This document shows, in pieces, positions 34,845 to 43,785 of a stretch of 64,000 bases of DNA. The notes beneath the pieces are model-generated. The model did not search any database and was not told the DNA's origin. It saw only the letters and a list, made by a program, of their open reading frames with translations. Position 1 is the first letter of the stretch; the number at the start of each line of letters is the position of its first letter. The DNA lies in NCBI GenBank assembly GCA_964405685.1, contig CAYOOP010000004.1:62001-126000 (forward strand), in the 5' to 3' direction. The DNA comes from CAYOOP01 sp964405685 (lineage in GTDB: Bacteria; Pseudomonadota; Alphaproteobacteria; Rickettsiales; SXRF01). The translations under genes and the position numbers were made by a program.

Positions 34845-36456
34845 GATGGCCTCCTTGTGTGGTGGTTTCGGTTGCTGGCATATCCGCCGCATCGAGCTTC
34901 GCCACTACGACTTGCCGCATCATGCCGCTGGCCATGTGGTAAAGCAGATGGCAGTGGAATGCCCATTCGCCGATTTCATCCGCTGTAAGCAACACGGAAT
35001 AAGATTGCCCAGGTGGGACAATTACCGTGTGCTTGTTGGGCAGTTTCGCCGCAGGCTGACCGTTTTCCAACTGCACGAACATGCCATGCAGGTGCATCGG
35101 GTGCGCCATCATGCTTTCATTCGTGAACTTCAACCGTACCCGTTCGCCATATTTCAGGCGAATAGGTTCGGCCTCAGAGAACTTCTTGCCGTTAATCGTC
35201 CAAATATAGCGTTCCATATTGCCGCCCAGCCGCACGTCAATCGTGCGCTGTGGCTGCCTTTGGTCTTTCTGCACCCCTGCATAGCGTAAGTCTGCATACG
35301 AGAGAGCTTTCTGGCCTTCGGGTGTTCCCGTTTTTGCCCAACCACTAATCATGTCGGCGGGGGTCATCTCCATGTCGGGGTCATCCTTCATCATCTGTTC
35401 CATGTCCATATCGGCCATAGAAAGCAGTGCGCGGGGACGCTGCATTGGAGTCTCACCCTTCATTCCCTCAGCCGTTGCCAATGTGCCAAGCGCAAAGCCC
35501 GTGCGATCCATGGGCTCGGCAGCGATGGTGTAGGCTTTATCCTCCTTGGGGGTGACAATCACATCGTAGGTTTCCGCAGGCGCGAAGCGGAACTCATCAA
35601 TAGCGACTGGTTCTACATTTTGCCCATCTGCCTGCACCACGCTCATTTTGAGGCCAGGAATCCGCACATCGAAGAATGACATGGCAGACGCATTGATAAA
35701 GCGCAGGCGCACTTTTTCACCTGGCTTGAAAATGCCTGTCCAATTCTGCTCTGGCGATTTGCCGTTCACGAGGAAAGTATAGCCCGTGACATCGGCAAGG
35801 TCGGTACGCATCATCCGCATATCGCCCCAGTCTTTGGCATCCTTCCATGCCTTGCCAAGGCCGCGCTCTTTTATATCCGTGAAGAAATCGCCAACGGTAA
35901 GCCGCGCATTGGCATAATAATCCGAGGACATTTTGAGGTTCGCCATGATGCTGCTTGAATGCTCTTCTGAGAAATCGGAGAGCACGACAACGTAATCACG
36001 TTCCGCCGCTATCGGGTCTTTGCCTTTTGGTGAGGTGATGATCGAGCCATAAAGCCCGTCCTGTTCCTGCCCACCCGTGTGCGAGTGATACCAATAGGTT
36101 CCCGTCTGACGGATAGGGAAACGATAGGTGAAGGTCGTTCCTGGCTCTATCGCTTTATAGCCATTGAAACCCGTTACCCCATCCTGATCCCCAGGCAGTA
36201 GCAGTCCGTGCCAGTGGATAGAGGTCGGCTCGTCCATTTTATTAGTGACGTGGATCACCGCTTCATCACCCTCGGTAAAGCGAAGCGTGGGGGCTGGAAT
36301 GCCTCCATTGACAGTGATTTTTTCGATTGCCTTGCCAGTAATGTTTACAGGCAGTCGCTCAATCATAAGCGAGTATTCTGATGTTTTGGCGTATGCTGGT
36401 GCGGTTAAAAACCCCGCTACAAGCAGCGCCATCATCCCAAGATGACGTAAGCGCAT
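34834..36456 (-). CDS. CopA/PcoA-type multicopper oxidase
   Basis: The 540-residue product is a periplasmic multicopper oxidase of the copper resistance type. All four copper-binding His motifs are visible: HWHG at residues 81-84, HSH at 124-126, HPMHLHG near 450, and HCHLLYHM near 500 with the type-1 Cys. A Met-rich insert (MADMDMEQMMKDDPDMEMTP) near residues 350-370 fits Cu(I) oxidation. Its leader (MRLRHLGMMALLVAGFLTAPAYA) lacks the twin Arg usual in this family, so export may use the Sec route. It starts the copper operon that runs leftward to the ATPase. Confidence 0.93.
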   Translation of the reverse strand: MRLRHLGMMALLVAGFLTAPAYAKTSEYSLMIERLPVNITGKAIEKITVNGGIPAPTLRFTEGDEAVIHVTNKMDEPTSIHWHGLLLPGDQDGVTGFNGYKAIEPGTTFTYRFPIRQTGTYWYHSHTGGQEQDGLYGSIITSPKGKDPIAAERDYVVVLSDFSEEHSSSIMANLKMSSDYYANARLTVGDFFTDIKERGLGKAWKDAKDWGDMRMMRTDLADVTGYTFLVNGKSPEQNWTGIFKPGEKVRLRFINASAMSFFDVRIPGLKMSVVQADGQNVEPVAIDEFRFAPAETYDVIVTPKEDKAYTIAAEPMDRTGFALGTLATAEGMKGETPMQRPRALLSMADMDMEQMMKDDPDMEMTPADMISGWAKTGTPEGQKALSYADLRYAGVQKDQRQPQRTIDVRLGGNMERYIWTINGKKFSEAEPIRLKYGERVRLKFTNESMMAHPMHLHGMFVQLENGQPAAKLPNKHTVIVPPGQSYSVLLTADEIGEWAFHCHLLYHMASGMMRQVVVAKLDAADMPATETTTQGGHHAH

Positions 36457-36528
36457 AAATTAATCCTTATTGTATTGAAAATGGACACCACGCGCAAAAG
36501 CGCACGGCGCTTCAAACAGACAATAGGA

Positions 36529-36912
36529 TTAGGATTTGGGAGGGCGTTTTAGACGATTGGAAAGCGCGGATTCGACAAACTGATTGTCGAATGCAAATAC
36601 ACTGCTATCGGAGGAAAGAGAGGCCAGCGAGTTACTGCCGTTGCCGAAAATTTTAGTCAAACCATTATGGCAGGTACCACCGACGCATTTGCACACACCT
36701 TTGTCACAGCATTTGCCAGAGTCTTTGTCGTTCTGTACCGTTTTGTCAGATTGCTCGGCTTTTGCATGCTTGTGACAATCACCGTGCTCTGAGGAGGCTT
36801 TGGTTTTTTCTATCTTCGCAGAATCATGAGGCATCATCGCATGGGACGTGCTCGGGAAGCTCGTTGTCATAACGAGTGCCAAAACCATAAACATGCTGAC
36901 GAAGATTCTCAT
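36529..36912 (-). CDS. Exported Cys/His-rich small protein
   Basis: The 127-residue product has a signal peptide ending SHA and a region with HGDCHKHAK and GKCCDKGVCKCVGGTCHNG, probably a metal site. The last third is unstructured. It is upstream of the multicopper oxidase on the same strand but separated by 72 bases, which may contain the oxidase promoter. I recognise no named family. Confidence 0.65.
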   Translation of the reverse strand: MRIFVSMFMVLALVMTTSFPSTSHAMMPHDSAKIEKTKASSEHGDCHKHAKAEQSDKTVQNDKDSGKCCDKGVCKCVGGTCHNGLTKIFGNGSNSLASLSSDSSVFAFDNQFVESALSNRLKRPPKS

Positions 36913-36970
36913 AGGCGCATTCTACAACCAATCACAACGCAACACAACCGATTGCTAAAACATACTATTT

Positions 36971-37312
36971 CTAGTGGGCGAACCAGCGGTAAGCGGCAGT
37001 TCCAATGCCGTAGATTGCCGCCAGAGCAACGCAGCTGATCAGCATGGCGGGAATGAATTTTACATCCATCTTGAGCAGCGCGGGCAATATCAGAAAGAAA
37101 AGCAGCGACGGGATCACCAGCCAGAACACAGAATAAGACATCTCGATAATTTTCTGCGTGTCTTTGTTTTCATAATAAATCCAGCAAAAGGCGAGAATGG
37201 ACGTAAGAGGTAGCGCAATCAGCATGGCGGAAAGAAGCGTGAATCGGCGGGATAACTCAGTTACTGCGGCGACGATCAGGGCGGTAAGGAGTGTTTTAAT
37301 TACAAAATACAT
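36971..37312 (-). CDS. DUF3147 family membrane protein
   Basis: The 113-residue product has four hydrophobic helices, with RFTLLSAMLIALPLTSILAFCWIYYENKDTQKI as the family mark. DUF3147 proteins are small inner-membrane proteins of unknown role that often travel with metal-resistance genes. Confidence 0.8.
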   Translation of the reverse strand: MYFVIKTLLTALIVAAVTELSRRFTLLSAMLIALPLTSILAFCWIYYENKDTQKIIEMSYSVFWLVIPSLLFFLILPALLKMDVKFIPAMLISCVALAAIYGIGTAAYRWFAH

Positions 37313-37485
37313 GCGTCATCACTTGCCGTTATGTTTCGTGGATATTTTCCCCCAACTGTTCCGCAGCGGTTTTTTCTGCTGCGGGTAGTGGCGGTGTGAG
37401 TGATATTGGATAGAAAACATTCTCCATTTAGCAAATAAGGGCGTAGCCGTGGCGGGAGTGCTCACATCCTAACAGCACTGAATTT

Positions 37486-37663
37486 CTACAACGTCAATCT
37501 AGCATTCAGAAAGCTCTCCAAATCCACTTTTGCCACGCGGAATTCGCGCTCGAATTTAATGGCGCGTAGCTCCTGATTTTTTGATCCAGTTGCGAACGGT
37601 GACTTCGCTTACTTTAAGCAGATCAGCCACTTCCTGAATTGTCAGTAATGGTGCGCTCAACAT
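37486..37663 (-). pseudogene. Helix-turn-helix (excisionase-like) gene with a one-base frameshift
   Basis: From ATG 37663 the reading is LLTIQEVADLLKVSEVTVRNWIKK, a clear MerR/Xis-type helix-turn-helix, and then it runs to a premature stop. In the next frame the expected wing follows (ELRAIKFEREFRVAKVDLESFL) and ends at 37486. The change lies in a run of six A on the coding strand (37577-37582); dropping one A restores a 58-residue protein. Either a recent mutation or a sequencing error in the homopolymer explains it. The adjoining 37313-37485 holds no gene, only an inverted repeat CCGCAGC/GCTGCGG near 37363-37386. Confidence 0.7.
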
Positions 37664-37716
37664 AATTTGATTTACCTCAAGACGTTGTAACTGTATCTAA
37701 TTATACTCAAACGTGC

Positions 37717-37899
37717 TTGTCTACCATCGGTAATGTGAAAAGCCCCGCCGCCGCACTTGAACAGTATTACGTGGAACAAAAGGCCGATCTCATGGTGATG
37801 GGCGCATACTCGCATTCACGCTTGCGGGAAATGGTGCTGGGCGGATTTACCCGCCATTTTCTTAATTCGCGCGCATGCAATCTGATGCTGGCGCATTAG
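37717..37899 (+). pseudogene. C-terminal fragment of a universal stress protein
   Basis: The 60-residue reading ends with DLMVMGAYSHSRLREMVLGGFTRHFLNSRACNLMLAH, the ATP-binding G-2x-G-9x-G and C-terminal strand of a UspA domain. The first two-thirds of the protein are missing, and no start with a ribosome binding site precedes it. It is a remnant of a larger gene, probably lost when this cluster was moved. Confidence 0.75.
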
Positions 37900-37935
37900 A
37901 AACCAGCATAGAATGCACTCCAGAATGGCAAAAAA

Positions 37936-40656
37936 ATGGAAGACAAACATCAGGAAAAGGCAAGCATCGCATGGCATAGCATTCTTACAGACAGCGTTCT
38001 GAAAGACTTGCAAGCACCCGCGACTGGCCTGAGTCAGAGCGAAGCCGCTGCGCGGTTGGCAAAATACGGCGCGAACCGCTTACCGGAAGCAGCACGGCGA
38101 AGCAGCCTCATACGTTTCCTGCTGCAATTCCACAACATCCTGATTTATGTACTGCTCGGCTGTGCCGTTGTCACCGCCGCGCTGGATCACTGGGTTGATA
38201 CGGGCGTGATTCTGGCGGTGGTCATCGCCAATGCCATTATCGGCTATATTCAGGAAGGCAAAGCGGAAAAGGCAATGGACGCTATCCGCCATATGCTTGC
38301 CCCTCATGCCAATGTGATTCGCGGTGGTGAGCGCATCAGCATTGAAGGCGATCAGCTCGTTCCTGGCGACATTGTGCTGATCGAAGCAGGTGATAAAGTG
38401 CCTGCCGATCTGCGGATGCTCACCGCTCATGGCATGAGCGTGCAAGAAGCGATTCTTACGGGTGAATCCGTGCCGGTGGAAAAACATATCGAACCCGTAG
38501 CGGCGGATGCACCGCTGGGTGATCGTTCCTGCATGGCGTTTTCGGGCACGCTGGTGACTTCCGGCCAGGGCAAAGGCGTGGTGGTAGCAACCGGAGGAAG
38601 CACCGAGATCGGGCGCATCAGCGGCCTGCTCTCGAAAGTGGAGATGCTGACTACGCCGCTTGTGTCGCAAATGGGTGTGTTCGCCAAGTGGCTGACCATC
38701 TTCATTCTACTTGTTGCCGCGCTGCTGCTGACCTATGGCTATTTCGCCCAGCATCATGATTTTACAGAAATATTCATGGCGGTGGTTGGGTTGTCGGTGG
38801 CAGCCATTCCCGAAGGGTTACCTGCCGTACTCACCATTACTCTGGCTGTGGGCGTGCAGGCCATGGCCAAGCGCAACGCTATTGTACGGCGTTTGCCTGC
38901 TATTGAGACGCTGGGTTCGGTATCGGTCATCTGCACTGATAAAACCGGCACGCTAACCCGCAATGAGATGATGGTGGCCTCGGTGCTCACGCATCAGCAT
39001 TTATTCATGCTGGAGGGTGACGGGTACGCACCCAAAGGCGCATTGAAACTGGAAAATGCCGATGTCTTTCCTTCCGAGCATGCGGTGCTGGAAGAACTCG
39101 CCCGCGCTGCAGCACTGTGCAACGATGCCTCTCTCCGCCAGCACGATGGCGTATGGAATGTTGAAGGCGATCCGATGGAGGGAGCACTCCTAGCTTTCGC
39201 GGGTAAAATGGATGTGAATGCGCGTAAGGAACAAACTGCGTGGACACGTACCGACGCCATTCCGTTCGATGCGAAGCACCGCTTCATGGCAACGCTTAAC
39301 CATGACCATGAGCGTCATGCCGTCGTGTTTGTCAAAGGTGCGCCGGAGCGAATTCTCTCTATGTGCGCTAATCAACGCGGTGCAACCGGTAAAACTGAGG
39401 CGCTAAATACTGTCTATTGGAACGAGAAGGCCGAAAGCATCGCCGCCCTTGGCCAGCGCGTGCTGGCATTTGCCGTGAAATCGGTGAAACCAGAGCATAC
39501 GGTACTGGAACATGGCGATGTCGAGGGCACACTCACGCTGCTGGGCATGGTGGGGATGATTGACCCGCCGCGTTCTGAGGCGATTGCGGCGGTGGCGGAA
39601 TGCCATGGCGCGGGCATCCGTGTAAAGATGATCACGGGCGACCATGCCAAAACCGCCGCTGCCATTGGCAAGCAGATCGGCCTGCAAAATCCTGACACGG
39701 TGCTGACCGGAGCCGATCTCGATGGTGTGGACGATGTTTCTTTGAAAGAGGCTGTGGTGAACTGCGATATTTTCGCCCGCACCAGCCCAGAGCATAAACT
39801 GCGGCTTGTCATGGCGTTGCAATCGCACGGGTTGACAGTCGCCATGACGGGTGACGGAGTGAATGACGCACCCGCGCTCAAACGTGCCGATGCAGGGATT
39901 GCGATGGGCAGGAAAGGCTCAGAGGCCGCCAAAGAAGCCGCCGAACTGGTGCTGGCGGATGATAATTTTGCCTCCATTGTCGCCGCCGTGCGCGAAGGCC
40001 GCACCGTATATGATAACATCAAAAAAGTGATCAGCTTTGAGCTGCCTACCAACGGCGGTGAAGCGATGGTGATTATTGTTGCGTTGTTGATGGGGTTGAC
40101 GTTGCCTGTCACGCCGATTCAGATTTTGTGGATTAACCTGATTACCGCTGTGACGCTAGGTATTGCGCTGGCGTTTGAGCCGACGGAGGAAAATACTATG
40201 CGCCGCCCACCGCGCCCGCGCCATGCGCCGCTCTTAAGCGCTGAATTGGTGTGGCATATTGTGCTGGTATCGTTGCTTTTCCTGTGCGGCGTGTATGGCA
40301 TTTATTCCTACGCTATTGATAAGGGTTATTCCGTTGAGCTGGCGAGAACGCTGGCGGTGAACACGCTGGTGGTGATGGAAATCTTTCACTTGTTTTTCAT
40401 CCGCAATATCTACGGCACGTCACTGACATGGAAAGCGGTGCAAGGCACGAAGGTGGTGTGGACAGTGGTGGCGATTGTCACCATTGCGCAATTCTCCATC
40501 ACCTATCTGCCGCCGCTGCAAGCCGTGTTTGATACCGTGTCCATTCCGTTCTGGGATGGTGTACTGGTGATTGCCATCGGCGCGGCGCTGTTCGCCATCA
40601 TTGAAATCGAAAAACAAATCCGCCTTGCCTTCAGACGGATGAAAGGAACCTCATGA
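37936..40656 (+). CDS. P2-type cation-transporting ATPase
   Basis: The 906-residue product is a HAD-type ATPase with a full N-terminal cation-ATPase domain (residues about 15-85), TGES near 181-184, the PEGLP ion-site motif near 292, DKTGT near 335, KGAPE, and GDGVNDAPALKRADAGIAMG. PEGLP and the length group it with Ca2+/Na+-type (P2A/P2B-like) pumps, not with heavy-metal pumps. The ion is unknown. It overlaps the next gene by four bases (ATGA), so the pump and the AckA-PduL protein are made together. Confidence 0.9.
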   Translation: MEDKHQEKASIAWHSILTDSVLKDLQAPATGLSQSEAAARLAKYGANRLPEAARRSSLIRFLLQFHNILIYVLLGCAVVTAALDHWVDTGVILAVVIANAIIGYIQEGKAEKAMDAIRHMLAPHANVIRGGERISIEGDQLVPGDIVLIEAGDKVPADLRMLTAHGMSVQEAILTGESVPVEKHIEPVAADAPLGDRSCMAFSGTLVTSGQGKGVVVATGGSTEIGRISGLLSKVEMLTTPLVSQMGVFAKWLTIFILLVAALLLTYGYFAQHHDFTEIFMAVVGLSVAAIPEGLPAVLTITLAVGVQAMAKRNAIVRRLPAIETLGSVSVICTDKTGTLTRNEMMVASVLTHQHLFMLEGDGYAPKGALKLENADVFPSEHAVLEELARAAALCNDASLRQHDGVWNVEGDPMEGALLAFAGKMDVNARKEQTAWTRTDAIPFDAKHRFMATLNHDHERHAVVFVKGAPERILSMCANQRGATGKTEALNTVYWNEKAESIAALGQRVLAFAVKSVKPEHTVLEHGDVEGTLTLLGMVGMIDPPRSEAIAAVAECHGAGIRVKMITGDHAKTAAAIGKQIGLQNPDTVLTGADLDGVDDVSLKEAVVNCDIFARTSPEHKLRLVMALQSHGLTVAMTGDGVNDAPALKRADAGIAMGRKGSEAAKEAAELVLADDNFASIVAAVREGRTVYDNIKKVISFELPTNGGEAMVIIVALLMGLTLPVTPIQILWINLITAVTLGIALAFEPTEENTMRRPPRPRHAPLLSAELVWHIVLVSLLFLCGVYGIYSYAIDKGYSVELARTLAVNTLVVMEIFHLFFIRNIYGTSLTWKAVQGTKVVWTVVAIVTIAQFSITYLPPLQAVFDTVSIPFWDGVLVIAIGAALFAIIEIEKQIRLAFRRMKGTS

Positions 40657-42503
40657 AAATACTTGTCTTTAACGCAGGTAGCTCCAGCCTTAAATTTGGC
40701 GTGTTCGATATGAGTATTCAGGACAGCCGCGTGTTCAAGGCCGAGTTTGAAGGCTTCAAAAACGGCACTTGCACGCTGCATTTCCGCGTGGGCGGTGAGC
40801 AAGGCGAAGAACAGAAACGCAGTGAGCCTCTTGATACTGTTGAAGATGCGATTGTCCGAGTGCCGGAAATACTCAAAGAATTTGGCTTTGCGGATTTCGA
40901 TGCGGTGGGGCATCGTGTGGCGCATGGCGGCGAGCGATTTCATGATGCAACGCTAATAGATGCGGAAGTGCTAAAACATATCGAAGGCTGCACGCCGCTG
41001 GCTCCGCTGCACAACCCTGCCAATCTGAAAGCTATCACCATCAGCCGTGAATTATGGTCGGGCGTGCCGCAAATTGCGGTGTTTGATACCGCGTTCCACC
41101 ACACAATTCCTGACCGTGCTACCACCTATGCCGTGCCGAAAGAATGGCGCGATAAGGGGCTGCGGCGCTATGGTTTCCACGGCACATCGCATAAATATGT
41201 AGGGCTGCGCGTCGCACGGGAACTGAGCAAACCCGTCACCGATTTACAGATTATCAGTTGTCACCTCGGCAATGGTGCGAGCGTGTGCGCGATTAATCGC
41301 GGTTTTTCGATTGATACTTCGATGGGCATGACACCACTGGAAGGGCTGGTGATGGGCTCGCGCTCTGGTGATGTTGACCCCGGCATGTTCACCTATCTGG
41401 CGCGAGAGTTGGGCTTAAGCGTCGAAGAGATCGAACGCCAGCTTTATGCGAATAGCGGCCTGAAAGCACTGGCGGGAAGCCATGACCTGCGCGAGGTAGA
41501 ACAAAAAGCCGCCGATGGTAATGCGGATGCCCAGCTTGCGATTAATGTCTATGCCTACCGCGTGCGCAAATATATCGGTGCCTATGCGGCGGCGATGGGT
41601 GGGGTGGATGTGATTGCCTTCACTGGCGGCATTGGTGAAAACTCCGCCTCCATGCGTCGCCGTGTGTGCGACAAGTTCGAGTTCTTAGGGCTGCATCTGG
41701 ATGATGACAAAAATCAGGCCGTGAAGCTGAAAGGCTTTGAAGCACCGCAGGTGCAGAGTTTTGATTCGCGCATCAAAGTGATCGTTACACAAACCTGCGA
41801 ACAGCTGATGATCGCGCAGGAGGTGAAATATCTGCTGACGCAGCGTGAGAATGTGGAGCCTAAGAAATGGCATATCCCTGTCGCGGTTTCTGCCCGTCAT
41901 GTGCATCTGTCACAGCAGGCGGTAGAAGCGTTGTTCGGCAAAGGCCACCAGCTCAAGAAAATGCGAACCTTAAGCCAAACCGAAGGCTGGGCGGCGGAAG
42001 AAACGGTGGAAGTGATTGGTCCAAAAGGCTCGTTCAAAACCGTGCGCGTGCTCGGTCCCACCCGCAGGCAGACACAAATTGAAGTCTCGAAAACTGACAC
42101 CTTCACGCTCGGCGTGGAAGCGCCGGTGCGCCCCTCCGGCAAGCTGGATGGCACGCCCAGAATCAAGCTGCGCGGCACGGCGGGAGAGATAGAAACCAAC
42201 GGCCTGATTATCGCCGCCCGCCACATTCACATGAGTCCCGAAGATGCCGCGAAGATGGGCTTAAAAGACGGCGATTATGTGGATGTGAAATTGGGGGATG
42301 GTGATCGCAGCGTATCCTTCGCTAACACGCTGATTCGAGTGAAAGAAAGTTACGCCACGGAAATGCACATCGACACCGACGAAGCCAACGCCGCTGGAAT
42401 TGCCTTCCAGACTAAAGGTGAACTGGTGATGAACGAAACACGCGGTGAAGCTGATATTGTGGCGAAGAAGAATATGGAACTCAATGGGAGGAAAGCCGCG
42501 TAG
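40653..42503 (+). CDS. Acetate kinase fused to PduL-type phosphotransacylase
   Basis: The 616-residue protein joins two enzymes. Residues 1 to about 395 are acetate kinase: NAGSSSLKFGVF, VGHRVAHGGERF, RRYGFHGTSH, CHLGNGAS, GMTPLEGLVMGSRSGDVDPG and TGGIGENS. From about residue 405 the sequence is a PduL phosphate acyltransferase: PVAVSARHVHLSQQAVEALFG, GPTRRQTQIEVSKTD and a second zinc motif AARHIHMSPEDA near 523. Together they would interconvert acetyl-CoA and acetate with ATP formation in one polypeptide. A standard AckA is about 400 residues long and PduL about 200, so both halves are complete. Confidence 0.92.
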   Translation: MKILVFNAGSSSLKFGVFDMSIQDSRVFKAEFEGFKNGTCTLHFRVGGEQGEEQKRSEPLDTVEDAIVRVPEILKEFGFADFDAVGHRVAHGGERFHDATLIDAEVLKHIEGCTPLAPLHNPANLKAITISRELWSGVPQIAVFDTAFHHTIPDRATTYAVPKEWRDKGLRRYGFHGTSHKYVGLRVARELSKPVTDLQIISCHLGNGASVCAINRGFSIDTSMGMTPLEGLVMGSRSGDVDPGMFTYLARELGLSVEEIERQLYANSGLKALAGSHDLREVEQKAADGNADAQLAINVYAYRVRKYIGAYAAAMGGVDVIAFTGGIGENSASMRRRVCDKFEFLGLHLDDDKNQAVKLKGFEAPQVQSFDSRIKVIVTQTCEQLMIAQEVKYLLTQRENVEPKKWHIPVAVSARHVHLSQQAVEALFGKGHQLKKMRTLSQTEGWAAEETVEVIGPKGSFKTVRVLGPTRRQTQIEVSKTDTFTLGVEAPVRPSGKLDGTPRIKLRGTAGEIETNGLIIAARHIHMSPEDAAKMGLKDGDYVDVKLGDGDRSVSFANTLIRVKESYATEMHIDTDEANAAGIAFQTKGELVMNETRGEADIVAKKNMELNGRKAA

Positions 42504-42504
42504 G

Positions 42505-43131
42505 ATGAACCATGCCCAAGACCCGCTCAATGGCAGACGGATTTCCGAGATTCTGCTGACACTCTCGCAAGGTTTTACCTCGCAGGAAGTGACCATCCGC
42601 GAGCTGCGGGATGCTTTGTCCGGGCGTATTTACGGGGTGTTGTTGCTGGTGCTGGCGTTGCCGAATCTTGTGCCGTTTCCGGTGCCGGGTTTATCAGCGA
42701 TCACAGGGCTGCCTTTGCTGCTGCTGACTATTCAGCTGGTCATAAATATGCAAAATCCGTGGCTCCCGAAGGCTGTGCTAAACCGCTCAATTAAAGCGAA
42801 TCATCTGCACAAAGCGTGCGACCATGCCTTTCCTTATCTTCAAAAGCTGGAACGCTTTATTATGCCGCGCCTCCTGTGGCTTGTGCGTTATCCGGCGGAT
42901 CGGGTGATTGCGATAATCTGCGTGTTTTTATCACTGCTGATTATGCTTCCCATTCCCTTCGGCAATGCGCTCCCGGCGTTAGCGATTTGCTGCTTCTCCA
43001 TCGCTATTTTGCAGCGTGATGGGGTGTTTGTGATCATCGGCATTCTATGCGCGATAGCCAGCATCGCTCTCATCGCAGGTGTCTTAAGCCCCATCATCAT
43101 GGCTGTGCTGCATTTCTGGGGGCTGGGGTAA
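42505..43131 (+). CDS. exoD: ExoD-type membrane protein
   Basis: The 208-residue product has the ExoD pattern: SEILLTLSQGFTSQEVTIRELRDALSGRIYGVLLLVLALPNLVPFPVPGLSAITGLPLLLLTIQL and three later hydrophobic segments. ExoD was named for exopolysaccharide synthesis and alkali sensitivity in Sinorhizobium; its exact role is unclear. ATG 42505 follows the AckA-PduL stop immediately, so it is part of the same operon. Confidence 0.85.
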   Translation: MNHAQDPLNGRRISEILLTLSQGFTSQEVTIRELRDALSGRIYGVLLLVLALPNLVPFPVPGLSAITGLPLLLLTIQLVINMQNPWLPKAVLNRSIKANHLHKACDHAFPYLQKLERFIMPRLLWLVRYPADRVIAIICVFLSLLIMLPIPFGNALPALAICCFSIAILQRDGVFVIIGILCAIASIALIAGVLSPIIMAVLHFWGLG

Positions 43132-43145
43132 AAAATGAGGATGAT

Positions 43146-43394
43146 ATGTTGAAAGATAAAAAAGGACTGGTGGTTGGTATCGCTAACGATGCGTCGATTG
43201 CATGGGGATGCGCCAAAGCCTTCCGCGATCATGGCGCGGAGCTTGCCGTCACTTATCTCAATGATAAAGCAAAAACCTATGTGCAGCCGCTGGCAGAAAA
43301 ACTGAACGCGCCGATCTGCATGAAGCTTGATGTTACGTTTACCCGCTCTAAAGAGAAAAGGATAATACACCGAAACGCTCTACGGCACTCATAG
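43146..43394 (+). pseudogene. fabI: Truncated enoyl-ACP reductase (FabI)
   Basis: The first 60 residues read KGLVVGIANDASIAWGCAKAFRDHGAELAVTYLNDKAKTYVQPLAEKL, the N-terminal Rossmann segment of FabI, and then continue with unrelated sequence to a stop. FabI is normally about 260 residues long, so the catalytic Tyr/Lys part is absent. The break near base 43340 probably marks the edge of the transferred cluster. Confidence 0.8.
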
Positions 43395-43785
43395 CTTCAT
43401 GAAGGATTATCATTCAGCAGCTTATCCAAGAAAAAACGAAACGAAATGCAATTCTATGGGCTGAATCTAGCGAAATGCCGCGCCATGCGTCCCCGTATAG
43501 AAAAGTTTGCGGAAGGACCCAACATATTAAGCTACTGATAGTAAATGATATTGCTGTTTTCCCATTTCGGTTGGCGATTTTGGGCGATGCAGGATGATGT
43601 CAGATTTGTGCATCAAAATGTTCGTTTTGTGCACGAAAATGACCTCGCTGTGCAGATTTTGGAGTGATCTGTGCAGGTGGGTGGCAACACCATGCGCTTC
43701 GGGTGTGGCGGGTGGTGTTCCAAAAAACATCGTTATCTATCAATGCGGTAACACCTGACACACTGGACACACTGCGAAATGACGA
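43395..43785. other. Gene-free region carrying 21-bp iterons
   Basis: I see no credible gene in these 390 bases. The notable feature is a set of direct repeats described in the next entry. The right part (43676-43750) holds a GTGTGGCGGGTGG/CCACC-rich stretch resembling the coding repeats of the neighbouring small gene, out of frame. Confidence 0.6.
43584..43688 (+). repeat. Iteron-like direct repeats, 21-bp period (candidate replication origin)
   Basis: TGTGCA occurs at 43607, 43628, 43649 and 43670, exactly 21 bases apart each time. The first two units share more sequence (TTTGTGCA..AAAATG) and the last two share CTGTGCAG. A degenerate fifth unit (GATGCA) stands one period earlier at 43586. 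Repeats on one face of the helix with a 21-bp period are typical of iteron origins or multi-dimer operators. They lie just beyond the 3' end of the primase/DUF927 module. Confidence 0.65.

Noticed and set aside
36457..36528. Intrinsic terminator between the oxidase and the Cys/His-rich gene
   Set aside because: A GCGC-rich inverted repeat is present but no T-run follows on the relevant strand.
43527..43730. 67-codon leftward frame over the iterons
   Set aside because: No ribosome binding site, and its residues simply reflect the repeated TGTGCA units.
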